The translations under genes were made by a program, and so were the position numbers. Below, one piece after another: positions 17,113-24,638 of a stretch of 64,000 nt of DNA. Source of the DNA: Saccharopolyspora hirsuta (GTDB lineage Bacteria > Actinomycetota > Actinomycetes > Mycobacteriales > Pseudonocardiaceae). Under the pieces are notes generated by a model. That model did no database searches. It was given only the letters and a program-made list of their open reading frames with translations, and was not told the origin of the DNA. The DNA is taken from NCBI RefSeq assembly GCF_008630535.1, contig NZ_VWPH01000019.1, positions 78,305 through 142,304 on the forward strand, in the 5' to 3' direction. How positions within the stretch are numbered: position 1 is the stretch's first letter; every line of letters starts with the position of its first letter.

Positions 17113-17954
17113 GCCGTCCGCTCCTGCTCGTGCGTGGTGAGGTCGGCCAGCAGCGCCTGCGTCGTGCGGTGCAGGCGCTGTGCCGCATCGGGGTCGAAGC
17201 TCGGTCCGTCCAGGCTCAGCGGTCGTCCGAGCGAGTACGCGCTCAGCGGTGCTGCCGGTGGGTTGTCCAGGATCGCGAGCATCGGGGCGATGGCTTCGGC
17301 GACCGGTGTGGCTCGGGCGCGCATGGCCTCGATCTGCGCGGCGGTCGCCGCGTCGTACTGCCCGGCGAACGCGGTGTTGACCAGCCCGGGGCCGAACAGG
17401 ACGTAGCGCGTCCGGCGGGACGATTCGGCGTAGCCGACGCCGAGCAGGTCGTTGAGCGGCCCGCTCTGCGAGAGCGCGGTCTGGCCGTGGTAGTTGGCGG
17501 CCAACCCCAGGTCGTCCCAGTGGATCTCGCTGCCGGAGCCGGGCCCGCAGATGTTGAGGATCACCGGGGCGGTGGCGGTGTCGAGGAGGTCGGAGAGCTC
17601 GTAGCTCAGCACGAACCGGCTCAAGTAGGACAGCGCGAAGGTGCTCTCGAAGCCCTCCGCGGTGACCACCCGGTCGGACCGGTAGTACCGGGCGGCGAGC
17701 ACCAGCCCGTCGAGCTCGCTGAACTCGTCGCGGATCGCGGCGATCGCCGCGCGGTTTCCGCTGATGAGGCTCAGGTCGGCGGGGATGAACCGGGCGCGGT
17801 TCCCGGCGCCCAGCTGCGCTGCCGCGTCGAGCAGCTCCGCGCCCTTCGCCGGGCTGCGCCCGAGGACCGCGACGTGGTGGCCCCGTTCGAGGAGGGCGAG
17901 CGCGAGCGCTCTGCCCATGCCGTCGGTGCCGCCGGTGATGGCGAACGTCCGCAA
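17109..17954 (-). CDS. SDR-fold protein lacking the catalytic tetrad
   Basis: 281 residues from a TTG start with GGGAG 5 bases upstream. The Rossmann start is intact (FAITGGTDGMGRALALAL, then LGRSPAKGAELLD) and the overall order matches retinol-dehydrogenase-like SDRs. The active site is not: the usual serine region reads ILNICGPG, and where YxxSKLAN is expected the protein has ALSQSGPLND, so both Tyr and Lys are missing. The Asn of the tetrad also seems absent (FALSYLSRF). It may bind NAD(P) without classical catalysis. It forms an operon with the PPOX gene, controlled by the divergent TetR gene. Confidence 0.8.
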   Translation of the reverse strand: MRTFAITGGTDGMGRALALALLERGHHVAVLGRSPAKGAELLDAAAQLGAGNRARFIPADLSLISGNRAAIAAIRDEFSELDGLVLAARYYRSDRVVTAEGFESTFALSYLSRFVLSYELSDLLDTATAPVILNICGPGSGSEIHWDDLGLAANYHGQTALSQSGPLNDLLGVGYAESSRRTRYVLFGPGLVNTAFAGQYDAATAAQIEAMRARATPVAEAIAPMLAILDNPPAAPLSAYSLGRPLSLDGPSFDPDAAQRLHRTTQALLADLTTHEQERTA

Positions 17955-17976
17955 TGCAACTCCCGTGGATCAAAGA

Positions 17977-17994
17977 TTGAACTAGTGAGTTCAA
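17977..17994. promoter_or_regulatory. TetR operator 1 before the SDR-like gene
   Basis: TTGAACT and AGTTCAA form a perfect 7-bp inverted repeat around a 4-base centre. It lies 23 bases before the TTG start of the SDR-like gene and has the same design as the second site at 18035-18050. Confidence 0.75.
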
Positions 17995-18034
17995 ATTAGA
18001 TGCCGATCGGGTAGCGGCGCAAGGTTCAGGGAAA

Positions 18035-18050
18035 TGAACCGGCTGGTTCA
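18035..18050. promoter_or_regulatory. TetR operator 2 over the tetR promoter
   Basis: TGAACC and GGTTCA flank a 4-base centre, matching site 1. The site covers the -35 position of a promoter whose -10 box is TAGGAT (18059-18064), 7 bases before the GTG start of tetR. Binding here should block tetR itself. Confidence 0.75.
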
Positions 18051-18071
18051 AGTGCGGGTAGGATGCGCGTC

Positions 18072-18701
18072 GTGGACACATCGAGCAGGAGCACCGCGCG
18101 CGGCCGGATCGACAAGCGGCAGGCGATCCTGGGCGCGGCGATGCAGGTGTTCGCCCGCGAGGGCTACGCCCAGGCCGGGGTGGAGGTGATCGCCGCCGAG
18201 GCGGGCGTGGCCAAACCCACCGTGTACAACCACTTCGGTGACAAGCAGACCCTCTTCCGGGAGGCCGTCGCGGCCGACGCGGACCGGGCGCTCGAGCGCA
18301 ACCTGGCCGTCGTCGAGCAGCTGCGCGCCGACGGGGACCTGCGCCCGGTGCTGGAGGAGGTCGGTTTCCGGCTGCTGGAGTGCTACTGCGACGAACGCTC
18401 TTGGGTGCTGCGCCGACTGCTCCACGCCGAGCTCGGCCGGTTTCCGGACCTGATCGACATCGTCCGGGGCCGGGCCGCCGACCGCGTCACCGAAGCGCTC
18501 GCCGATCGGCTGGCGCGGCTCGTGCTGGCCGGTCGCCTGCGCAGCTGCGATCCGGGGGAGGCCGCCGAGCAGTTCACCGCGCTGCTCACCGGCCCGATGG
18601 AGGCGCGGGCTCGCTTCGGCACGCGGGAGGTCCCGGACGCCGAGCTGCGCGAGGTCGCCGCGTCGGCCGTCGACACATTCCTGCGCGCGTTCGCGCCGTG
18701 A
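18072..18701 (+). CDS. TetR-family repressor
   Basis: 209 residues from a leaderless GTG at 18072; an in-frame ATG at 18063 would overlap the -10 box and is less likely. The N-terminal helix-turn-helix is clear (RQAILGAAMQVFAREGYAQA, then VEVIAAEAGVAKPTVYNHFG). The rest is the variable ligand domain with an AefR-like C-terminal region. Two matching operators lie between it and the divergent SDR/PPOX operon, so it most probably represses both that operon and itself. Confidence 0.92.
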   Translation: MDTSSRSTARGRIDKRQAILGAAMQVFAREGYAQAGVEVIAAEAGVAKPTVYNHFGDKQTLFREAVAADADRALERNLAVVEQLRADGDLRPVLEEVGFRLLECYCDERSWVLRRLLHAELGRFPDLIDIVRGRAADRVTEALADRLARLVLAGRLRSCDPGEAAEQFTALLTGPMEARARFGTREVPDAELREVAASAVDTFLRAFAP

Positions 18702-18732
18702 GCCGCCGTCAGGCCACAGTGGACGGATCGGG

Positions 18733-19314
18733 TCAGGCGGTGGCCTTGTGGCGCTTGTAGTAGCGGGCGACGCGCACCCGGTTGCCGCAGATCGCCGCTG
18801 AGCACCAGCGCCGCCGCGGGTTCGTCGCGACGAAGAGCATCACGCAGTTCTGCTCCTCGCACTCGCGCAGCGCCTCGACGAGCGGGTCGGTGAGCAGGTC
18901 GGCGGCGGCCTCGGCCAGGCTGGCGGCCACCCGCAGGCCCAGCTTCCCGGGCCGGTCGACGGTGCCGACCAGCGCGCCGCCGCGCCAGCTGAGCTTGCGG
19001 ATGCCCGGAGCGGCGCGCTGCGCCTCGTTGAGGCCGCGCAGCGCGTCGGCCGGTGGGCGCTTCCCGCGCCGGATGGCGGACAGCGTTCGCGCGGTGTGCT
19101 CGCGGACCTCGTGCACGGCCGCCAGGTCGGCCTCGTCGAGCGAGGTCCGCTCCGCGCGGGTGGGCATCGTCATCCGGTCGGCCTGGCGCGTCAGCCACTC
19201 CCACAGCTCCGCGGGGGTGGCCATCATGTCGACCGGACCGCTCGGGACGACCGCCCTGGTGTTGACCAGGTCGACGGCCAGCGGCTCACCGATCAGCGGC
19301 AGGCGCGGTTTCAT
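18733..19314 (-). CDS. ABATE/CGNR zinc-finger transcription regulator
   Basis: 193 residues. The N-terminus (GEPLAVDLVNT, ELWEWLTRQ) is the ABATE stress-linked domain. The C-terminus has a CGNR zinc finger: CEEQNC, then RRRWCSAAICGNRVRVARYY with the four cysteines and the CGNR signature. Such proteins bind DNA and often act in resistance or stress responses. TACCAT on the minus strand (19327 to 19322) is 7 bases before the ATG, suggesting a leaderless transcript. Confidence 0.88.
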   Translation of the reverse strand: MKPRLPLIGEPLAVDLVNTRAVVPSGPVDMMATPAELWEWLTRQADRMTMPTRAERTSLDEADLAAVHEVREHTARTLSAIRRGKRPPADALRGLNEAQRAAPGIRKLSWRGGALVGTVDRPGKLGLRVAASLAEAAADLLTDPLVEALRECEEQNCVMLFVATNPRRRWCSAAICGNRVRVARYYKRHKATA

Positions 19315-19566
19315 GCTGCCGATGGTAGTGGAGTCCTTGACCTGGGCGAAGGCAGCTGGTCTAATCCATATCGGGCGTTCTACGCATTAGAAGTGCCCCT
19401 GGGGGACAAGGGGGGATCGGGCCGCGGTCGCAGCTGGCGATCGCGGTCCTCCCGTGTCCTGGGATGCTGAAAACCCGGTGCGGCTCGCGGATTCCCCCTG
19501 AGCTCATCGGCGTGGGGAACTCGATCCGGTCCGGCGCTGGGACCTGTGCGCGTCGAACGGTGGAAC
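19315..19566. other. Gene-free stretch between GCS2 ligase and CGNR gene
   Basis: No convincing gene is seen. It should hold the CGNR gene promoter and the 3' end of the GCS2 transcript. A CTAAT/ATTAG pair lies near 19361-19391, and a G-rich run follows. Confidence 0.4.
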
Positions 19567-20676
19567 CTAGTCCGGCAGCGCGGTCCGGGTCTGCTCGGCG
19601 AGCAGGGCGAGGACTTCGGCCATGTCGTGGCGGCGGTCGTGCGCCCGTCGTTGGCGGTGCGCGCCGCTGCCGTGCCGGAGCACGCGGCCGAGGATGTCGT
19701 CGACGAGCTCGGCGTCGCCGCTGGCCTCCAGCGCCGGTCGGGCCGCAGCCAGCAGCTTCTCCAGCAACGTCCGGGCCGGGACCAGATCCCCGTCGGCGTC
19801 CAGTCCGCTGCCCTCCAGGCCGTCGTGCGCCGCTCGCCAGAGCGCGAGCCGCAGCCGCTGGTCGGGGAGCTCGGGCGCCGGGCGGCCGTCGGCGACGTCC
19901 TGCAGCGCGGTCGACGCCAGCGCGCGGATCAGCAGTGCCAGCAGCAAGGACTCCTCGGCGGTGCCCGCCGCGTCGGAGATCCGGAACTCCAGTGTGGACA
20001 GATGTACCGCCGGTCGGACCAGCCAGTAGACCATCGCGCGGTCCAGCGCCGCTCCGCTGTTCAGCAGCAGTTGCACGGATCGCTGGTAGGAATCGGGGTT
20101 GCGGTGCAGCGGCGGCGGTCCGGCCGACGGCAGCCGCGACCACACCACGCTCCGCCAGCTCGCGTGACCGGTGTCGCGACCGCCGCAGAACGGCGAGTTC
20201 GCGGTCAGCGCCAGCAGCGCGGGCAGGTGCGGGCGCAGGTGGTCGGACACCGCCAGGCCGGTGGCCAGGTCGGGCATCCCGACGTGCACGTGGCACCCGG
20301 CGGCGGTGTGCGAGTCGAGCAGCTGGCCGAACCGGTCCCGGATGCGGTGGTACCGCGGTTTGTCGGTCAGCGGCAGCGAATCGGGCAGCGCCAGCGGGGA
20401 GAACCCGGTGGCCACCAGCAGCGAGTCGTGCCGGTCCGCGGCAGCGGCGAGCTCGTGCCGCGCCGCGACCAGCGCGCGCTGCGCCTCGTCGGCGGTCCGG
20501 CAGACCGGCGTGTTGGACTCCAGCTGGAACGCGGTCAGCTCGGCGGTGAAGCGGCGGCCGTTCGCGGCGACCTCGCCCAGGACTTCCGGGGCGCGCGGCA
20601 CCGGACGGCCCGTCCCCGGGTGCAGCAGCAGGAACTCCTCCTCGACGCCGAACGTCGGCGGTCGACCGCGGCGCAT
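19567..20676 (-). CDS. Carboxylate-amine ligase, GCS2 (YbdK) type
   Basis: 369 residues, close to the usual length of YbdK-type glutamate-cysteine ligase 2 proteins. The ATG at 20676 has AGGGAGG 4 bases upstream. Motifs include FGVEEEFLLL at the start (metal and ATP site), AELTAFQLESNTPVC, and AAGCHVHVGMPD, all typical of the family. The enzyme joins an amine to a gamma-carboxyl group using ATP. The real substrate of actinobacterial members is often unknown; a glutamate-cysteine product cannot be assumed in an organism expected to use mycothiol. Confidence 0.85.
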   Translation of the reverse strand: MRRGRPPTFGVEEEFLLLHPGTGRPVPRAPEVLGEVAANGRRFTAELTAFQLESNTPVCRTADEAQRALVAARHELAAAADRHDSLLVATGFSPLALPDSLPLTDKPRYHRIRDRFGQLLDSHTAAGCHVHVGMPDLATGLAVSDHLRPHLPALLALTANSPFCGGRDTGHASWRSVVWSRLPSAGPPPLHRNPDSYQRSVQLLLNSGAALDRAMVYWLVRPAVHLSTLEFRISDAAGTAEESLLLALLIRALASTALQDVADGRPAPELPDQRLRLALWRAAHDGLEGSGLDADGDLVPARTLLEKLLAAARPALEASGDAELVDDILGRVLRHGSGAHRQRRAHDRRHDMAEVLALLAEQTRTALPD

Positions 20677-20802
20677 CGGACCTCCCTCTGGCGGGGCTGG
20701 CCGAAACGCGCCAGCTCCAGCCAGTTTCCGGTTCTCGCGCGGGTTTGTCACTCGCCCGGAAGCGCCACGCCCCCGCTGCTGTCCACTGTGGAGGGAAATG
20801 GG

Positions 20803-20841
20803 TCCGGCCCGGTGCGAGTCGGGGTTCAGCACCGGGCCGGA
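20803..20841 (-). terminator. Strong hairpin after the zinc-finger gene
   Basis: TCCGGCCCGGTGC (20803-20815) and GCACCGGGCCGGA (20829-20841) make a perfect 13-bp stem with a 13-base loop. It starts 15 bases beyond the stop codon of the small zinc-finger gene at 20857, in its direction of transcription. Confidence 0.8.
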
Positions 20842-20856
20842 GGTTCGTGGTCCGCG

Positions 20857-21090
20857 TCAGGGCGCGGTCCGCCGGTTCTTCAGGAACTCGTTGCACCGCA
20901 TGCAGGTCGGCGCGGTGCGCCAGTCCATCTCGCTGGGCACGGCCATCGCCACCTCGGTGCCGCACGCGGCGACGTCGGACGGCTGGCCCTCCCAGCGGCG
21001 GCCGTGGAAGGCGTGCCGCTCGAAGACGCCCGTTTCCGGGTGCGGGGCGGGCAACCAGTAGTGCCGCTCGGTCTGCTGCAGCCCGATCAC
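20857..21090 (-). CDS. Small zinc-finger protein
   Basis: 77 residues from the GTG at 21090, preceded by GAGGAG 7 bases away. Cysteines lie in AACGTEVAMA and, near the end, in TCMRCNEFL, giving a C-x(n)-CxxC arrangement; the two histidine-containing segments ERHYW and FERHAFHG precede them. Similar small proteins occur near XRE/DUF397-type regulatory loci in Pseudonocardiaceae, and here the divergent neighbour is an XRE operon. Function unknown. Confidence 0.7.
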   Translation of the reverse strand: MIGLQQTERHYWLPAPHPETGVFERHAFHGRRWEGQPSDVAACGTEVAMAVPSEMDWRTAPTCMRCNEFLKNRRTAP

Positions 21091-21411
21091 GCCGCCGCTC
21101 CTCGGGAAGCCGGGGCCGGGCGAGAGGCGGGCGGGAGGGGGATCGTGCCCATCGGGAACCGGCTGATGTTCACGTGCTCGCCCGCCTCTCGGTCTCCTGT
21201 CGCCCCCGGTTGCCATCGAGTATGGGAAGCTGCGCGGGCGCATTTCAAGCAATTCGCGCAATCATTCCGGAATTCCCACCGAACGGCCGAGTGGATCACG
21301 GCGAACGCGCGTCACCCGGATCGGCTGTCCGAGTTGCGGTGCGCTCCGACCCTTGACCGAATGCACGTATTGCACGGACGATGCAGGAATCTTCCGAAAG
21401 AGGAGGACCAG
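21091..21411. promoter_or_regulatory. Divergent intergenic region of the zinc-finger gene and XRE operon
   Basis: The 321 bp hold no convincing gene. The stretch 21240-21280 is relatively AT-rich for this genome. A TTGACC at 21353-21358 is a candidate -35 box for the rightward operon, but no good -10 box at the right distance is visible. Confidence 0.4.
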
Positions 21412-21624
21412 GTGAAGTTGACCTTCCGGGGAACGACGTCCCACGCCGGTACCTGCCCCACGCTCTACAGCACCGACCAGGGCACTTACGTCGTTCAGGG
21501 CTACAAGGTCACCGATCCGGAGGCGCTGGCCGCGTTGCGAGAGCGGGGCCTGCCCGACCACGAGACGGCGGTGGAGGTACCGGCCGCCTTGCTCGACGTC
21601 TTCGTGCCGAAGGCGGCACCGTGA
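21412..21624 (+). CDS. Small conserved actinobacterial protein, first gene of XRE operon
   Basis: 70 residues, GTG start with AGGAGG 5 bases upstream. The sequence MKLTFRGTTSHAGTCPTLYS, then TYVVQGYKVTDPEAL, and a closing AVEVPAALL are a pattern I recognise from small uncharacterised proteins encoded next to XRE/DUF5753 regulators in Streptomyces and relatives. No enzyme motif is present. The stop overlaps the next start (GTGA), so the product is translationally coupled to the DUF6879-type protein. Confidence 0.8.
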   Translation: MKLTFRGTTSHAGTCPTLYSTDQGTYVVQGYKVTDPEALAALRERGLPDHETAVEVPAALLDVFVPKAAP

Positions 21625-22160
21625 GTTCCTGGGTGTTACCGGGCGCGGAGTTCGAGGAGCTCCTGCGCTCGTTCCGGCACCGGGCGTGGCGGTGGGAGTG
21701 CCAGGGCACCTACCGCCAACCGGCCGAGGCCGAACCCTGGCGGCGCTGGCGGGCCGGTGAACCGGACGACCTGACCTGGCTGCGGCCCTGGCTGGACCAG
21801 GTGGCCGCGGCGACCCGGGCGGGGCGGTTGGTCGCCCGGGTCCGCGTCTTCCAGGAGCCGCCGACCGAGTACCAGCTGTGGCAGCTCGACGTCGGCCGGG
21901 CCAACGTCGCGGCGGGCGAGGACGTGCGGGTGCTCACCGAGTCGCGGGCGCGGGCGCTGGGCCTGCCCGCGCACGACTTCTGGCTCTTCGACGAGGCGCG
22001 GGTGGCGCTGATGCACTTCGAGGACCAGCAGTTCGCTGGCACCGAGATCATCGCCAGCCCGGGGGAGGTGACCAGGTACCGGAACTGGTGGGGCACCGCG
22101 TGCGAGCACGCGGTGCCGTTGCTCGCCTACCGGCACGATCTGATCGGGAGGCGCCGGTGA
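21621..22160 (+). CDS. DUF6879-type protein
   Basis: 179 residues, GTG start inside the preceding stop. Aromatic-rich motifs (FEELLRSFRHRAWRWECQGTY shortened: FEELLRSF, AWRWE; later YQLWQLDV, FWLFDEARVALMHFE and YRNWW) match the DUF6879 family as I know it. DUF6879 is nearly always found beside XRE regulators in actinomycetes and has no known biochemical role. Overlap of 4 bp on both sides places it in the centre of a coupled three-gene unit. Confidence 0.8.
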   Translation: MSSWVLPGAEFEELLRSFRHRAWRWECQGTYRQPAEAEPWRRWRAGEPDDLTWLRPWLDQVAAATRAGRLVARVRVFQEPPTEYQLWQLDVGRANVAAGEDVRVLTESRARALGLPAHDFWLFDEARVALMHFEDQQFAGTEIIASPGEVTRYRNWWGTACEHAVPLLAYRHDLIGRRR

Positions 22161-23002
22161 GTGACTTCGACACCCGCCGCCTGGCGTTCGGCGACGCGCT
22201 GCGGCGGTTGCGCGTGGAAGCGGGGTTGTCCGGCAAGCAGTTCGCGCAGCGGGCCGGGTGGACCCCGTCGAAGGTCTCGCGGATGGAGACCGCGAACCAG
22301 TCGGTCGCCGATTCCGACGTGGTGGTCTACTGCCGGTTGACCGGGGCCGGCGACGAGGTCGAGGCCGAGCTGCGGCAGGAGCTGCGCGAGATCCGGCTGG
22401 AGGCGGCGAGCTGGAAGCGCCAGCTGCGCACCGGCAACAGCGCCCGGCAGGAGTACGGCAAGCAGCTCGAGCAGGACGCGGAGCGGATCCGGCTGTTCGA
22501 GATCGCGATGGTGCCCGGCCTGGTGCAGACCGCCGAGTACGCCCGGCACATGTTCGAAGCCGTCGCGGTGCTGCACCAGAACCGGCTGGACGTCGCAGAG
22601 TCGGTCGAGCGGCGGATGGCCCGGCAGGAGGTCCTCTACCGGCCGCGCACCGAGGTGCAGATCGTGTGCTCGGAAGCTGGTTTGCGGCACCCGATCGCCC
22701 CTCCGCAGGTCATGGTGGGGCAGCTCGACCGGCTGCTGGCGCTGGCGGGAATGTCGACGCTGCGCCTGGCGGTGCTGCCGATGGACGTGCGGCTGAGCGC
22801 GGTGCCGCAGCACGGTTTCGTCATCATCGACGACATGGCCCTGGTGGAAACGGTCAACACGGAGATGACCGTCACCGACGCCGACGACCTGGACCGCTTC
22901 CACCGGCTCTTCGACGTGCTGCTGGAGGCCTCGCTCGAAGGTCCCGACGCCCGCGCAGTGCTGCAACGGCTGATCGAGCGGTACAGCGCGCTCGAGGACT
23001 GA
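22157..23002 (+). CDS. XRE-family regulator with DUF5753 domain
   Basis: 281 residues, GTG start overlapping the DUF6879 stop. Residues 10-65 form the XRE helix-turn-helix (LRRLRVEAGLSGKQFAQRAG, then WTPSKVSRMETANQSV). The remaining part is DUF5753 (RIRLFEIAMVPGLVQTAEYA, then VERRMARQEVLYR, and a final strand-rich region). Proteins of this type in Streptomyces include WhiJ-like developmental regulators that work with small partner proteins encoded next to them. The two co-translated upstream proteins are the likely partners here (inference). Confidence 0.9.
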   Translation: MSDFDTRRLAFGDALRRLRVEAGLSGKQFAQRAGWTPSKVSRMETANQSVADSDVVVYCRLTGAGDEVEAELRQELREIRLEAASWKRQLRTGNSARQEYGKQLEQDAERIRLFEIAMVPGLVQTAEYARHMFEAVAVLHQNRLDVAESVERRMARQEVLYRPRTEVQIVCSEAGLRHPIAPPQVMVGQLDRLLALAGMSTLRLAVLPMDVRLSAVPQHGFVIIDDMALVETVNTEMTVTDADDLDRFHRLFDVLLEASLEGPDARAVLQRLIERYSALED

Positions 23003-23007
23003 AGGCA

Positions 23008-24174
23008 TCAGAACGCGCTCCGCCGAGCGGTCATCCCGAACGCCGCGGCGGCGAGGGCCGCTGCGAGCCAGGGGAGCGGTGCCGCGTCCCCGGCGAGGTC
23101 GAGGGCCGCGCCGCCGAGGTACGCGCCCGCCGCGATGGCCACGTTCCAGACGGTGATCGTCAGCGACTGCGCCAGGTCGGCATCGCGCCCCGCGACCCGC
23201 GCCGCTGCGGCGGGGAACATCGTTGGGGCACCGCCGAAAGCCACGCCCCACACGGCCACCGCGAGCAGCAGCGCCACCGGCCACGCCGCGGCACCGCCGA
23301 TCACCGCGGCCGCGACGGCGACCAGCGACGTCGAGCAGCGGACCAGCAGCCGCAACCGGCGGTCGACGAACGAGCCGACGATCCACAGCCCCAGCACGGA
23401 GGCGATCCCGAAGACCAGCAGCGCGGTGCTGAGCAGCTCGACCCGCCCGGCGGCGGCGAGCACCGGACCGATGTAGGTGTAGAGCACGTTGTGCCCCAGA
23501 GCCAGCGCGAACGTGGTGATCAGCACGATGCGGAACCCCGGTGTGGCCAGGACTTCCCCGGCGCCGGTGCGCTGTTGCGCCGACTGGCCGCGCAGCGGCG
23601 GGACCTGCCAGAGCACCCAGCCGACCAGGGCGACGGCGATCAGCGCCATCGCGCCGAAGGCGTAGCGCCAGCCGAGCAGCTCGCCCAGCAGCGTCCCGGC
23701 CGGAACTCCGACGGCGAAGCCGATCGGGGTGCCCGCCATCGCGATCGCCAGCGCCCGCCCGGCCCGCTCGGCGGGCACGATCCGCATGGCGTACCCGGCG
23801 ATCATCGCCCACATCACGCCGGACACCGCCCCGGCCAGCACGCGGGCCAGCAGCGTCAGCGGGTACCACGGCGAGACCGCGGTGACGGCGTTGACCACCG
23901 CGAACCCGGCGATCAGCCCGAGCAGCAGGGCGCGGCGCGGCAGCCGCCGGGTCAGCGCGGTCAGCGGGACCGAGGTCGCGGCGGTGCTGATCGCGTAGAC
24001 CGCGACCAGCTGACCGGCCTGCGACTCCGACACCCGCAGGTCGGTGCTCATCGGCAGCAGCACCCCGGCGGGCAGGGTTTCGGTGAGGCAGCCGAGCAGC
24101 ACCACCGTGGCGAAGGCCAGCAGCGCACCTAGCGGCAGCCGCGCGGTGCGCTGCGATCCGAGATCCGTTGTCAT
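23008..24174 (-). CDS. MFS transporter, DHA1-type exporter
   Basis: 388 residues with twelve hydrophobic helices. The loop between helices 2 and 3 (TALTRRLPRRALLLG) and motif LARVLAGAVSGVMWAMI fit the drug:H+ antiporter (AraJ/YdhP-like) branch of the major facilitator superfamily. It is divergent from a MerR gene with an 18-bp palindrome between them, so the efflux gene is probably induced by a compound that MerR senses. Confidence 0.88.
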   Translation of the reverse strand: MTTDLGSQRTARLPLGALLAFATVVLLGCLTETLPAGVLLPMSTDLRVSESQAGQLVAVYAISTAATSVPLTALTRRLPRRALLLGLIAGFAVVNAVTAVSPWYPLTLLARVLAGAVSGVMWAMIAGYAMRIVPAERAGRALAIAMAGTPIGFAVGVPAGTLLGELLGWRYAFGAMALIAVALVGWVLWQVPPLRGQSAQQRTGAGEVLATPGFRIVLITTFALALGHNVLYTYIGPVLAAAGRVELLSTALLVFGIASVLGLWIVGSFVDRRLRLLVRCSTSLVAVAAAVIGGAAAWPVALLLAVAVWGVAFGGAPTMFPAAAARVAGRDADLAQSLTITVWNVAIAAGAYLGGAALDLAGDAAPLPWLAAALAAAAFGMTARRSAF

Positions 24175-24191
24175 GCGCCCAACCCTGCGGA

Positions 24192-24209
24192 CCTCACACC
24201 GGTGTGAGG
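24192..24209. promoter_or_regulatory. Perfect 18-bp palindrome, MerR operator
   Basis: CCTCACACCGGTGTGAGG is fully symmetric and matches the CCTCACAC/GTGTGAGG arms common to MerR operators of efflux genes. It lies between the MFS gene and merR; TTGCCC directly before it on the minus strand is a candidate -35 box for the MFS gene. Confidence 0.85.
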
Positions 24210-24263
24210 GCAAGCGCGGGCCGCGTGATCTGGCGCACGCGGACCGGTCGGGATAATGGCGGC

Positions 24264-24635
24264 ATGCGGATCGGTGAACTCGCCGAGCGGACCGGGGTGT
24301 CCGTCCGGCTGCTGCGCTACTACGAGGAGCAGGACCTGATCCGGCCGGCGCGGGACGAGCTCGGGCACCGCAGCTACGGGGACGGGTCGGTGGACCGGGT
24401 GCACAAGATCCGCGGCCTGCTGGACTCCGGGATCCCCACCCGGATCATCCGCGACATCCTGCCCTGCCTGGACCAGCCCGGCGCCATCCACATGCGCGTG
24501 GTGGCCCCGGAGATGCTGGCCAACCTGGAGCGGGAGCGGGCGAAGATCCAGCAGCGGATCGAGTCGCTGACCGCCCACCTCTCGGCCATCGACGACTACC
24601 TGACCAAGGCCCGGCCCAACCTCCGCCGGTCGTGA
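24264..24635 (+). CDS. MerR-family transcriptional regulator
   Basis: 123 residues. The winged helix is typical (MRIGELAERTGVSVRLLRYY, EEQDLIRPARDELGHRSYG) and is followed by a long coiled helix (ERERAKIQQRIESLTAHLSA) for dimerisation. There is no cysteine pair for metal binding at the C-terminus, so a drug or organic ligand is more likely than a metal. GATAAT at 24252-24257 stands 6 bases before the ATG, suggesting a leaderless transcript. It should control the divergent MFS exporter. Confidence 0.9.
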   Translation: MRIGELAERTGVSVRLLRYYEEQDLIRPARDELGHRSYGDGSVDRVHKIRGLLDSGIPTRIIRDILPCLDQPGAIHMRVVAPEMLANLERERAKIQQRIESLTAHLSAIDDYLTKARPNLRRS

Positions 24636-24638
24636 CGG

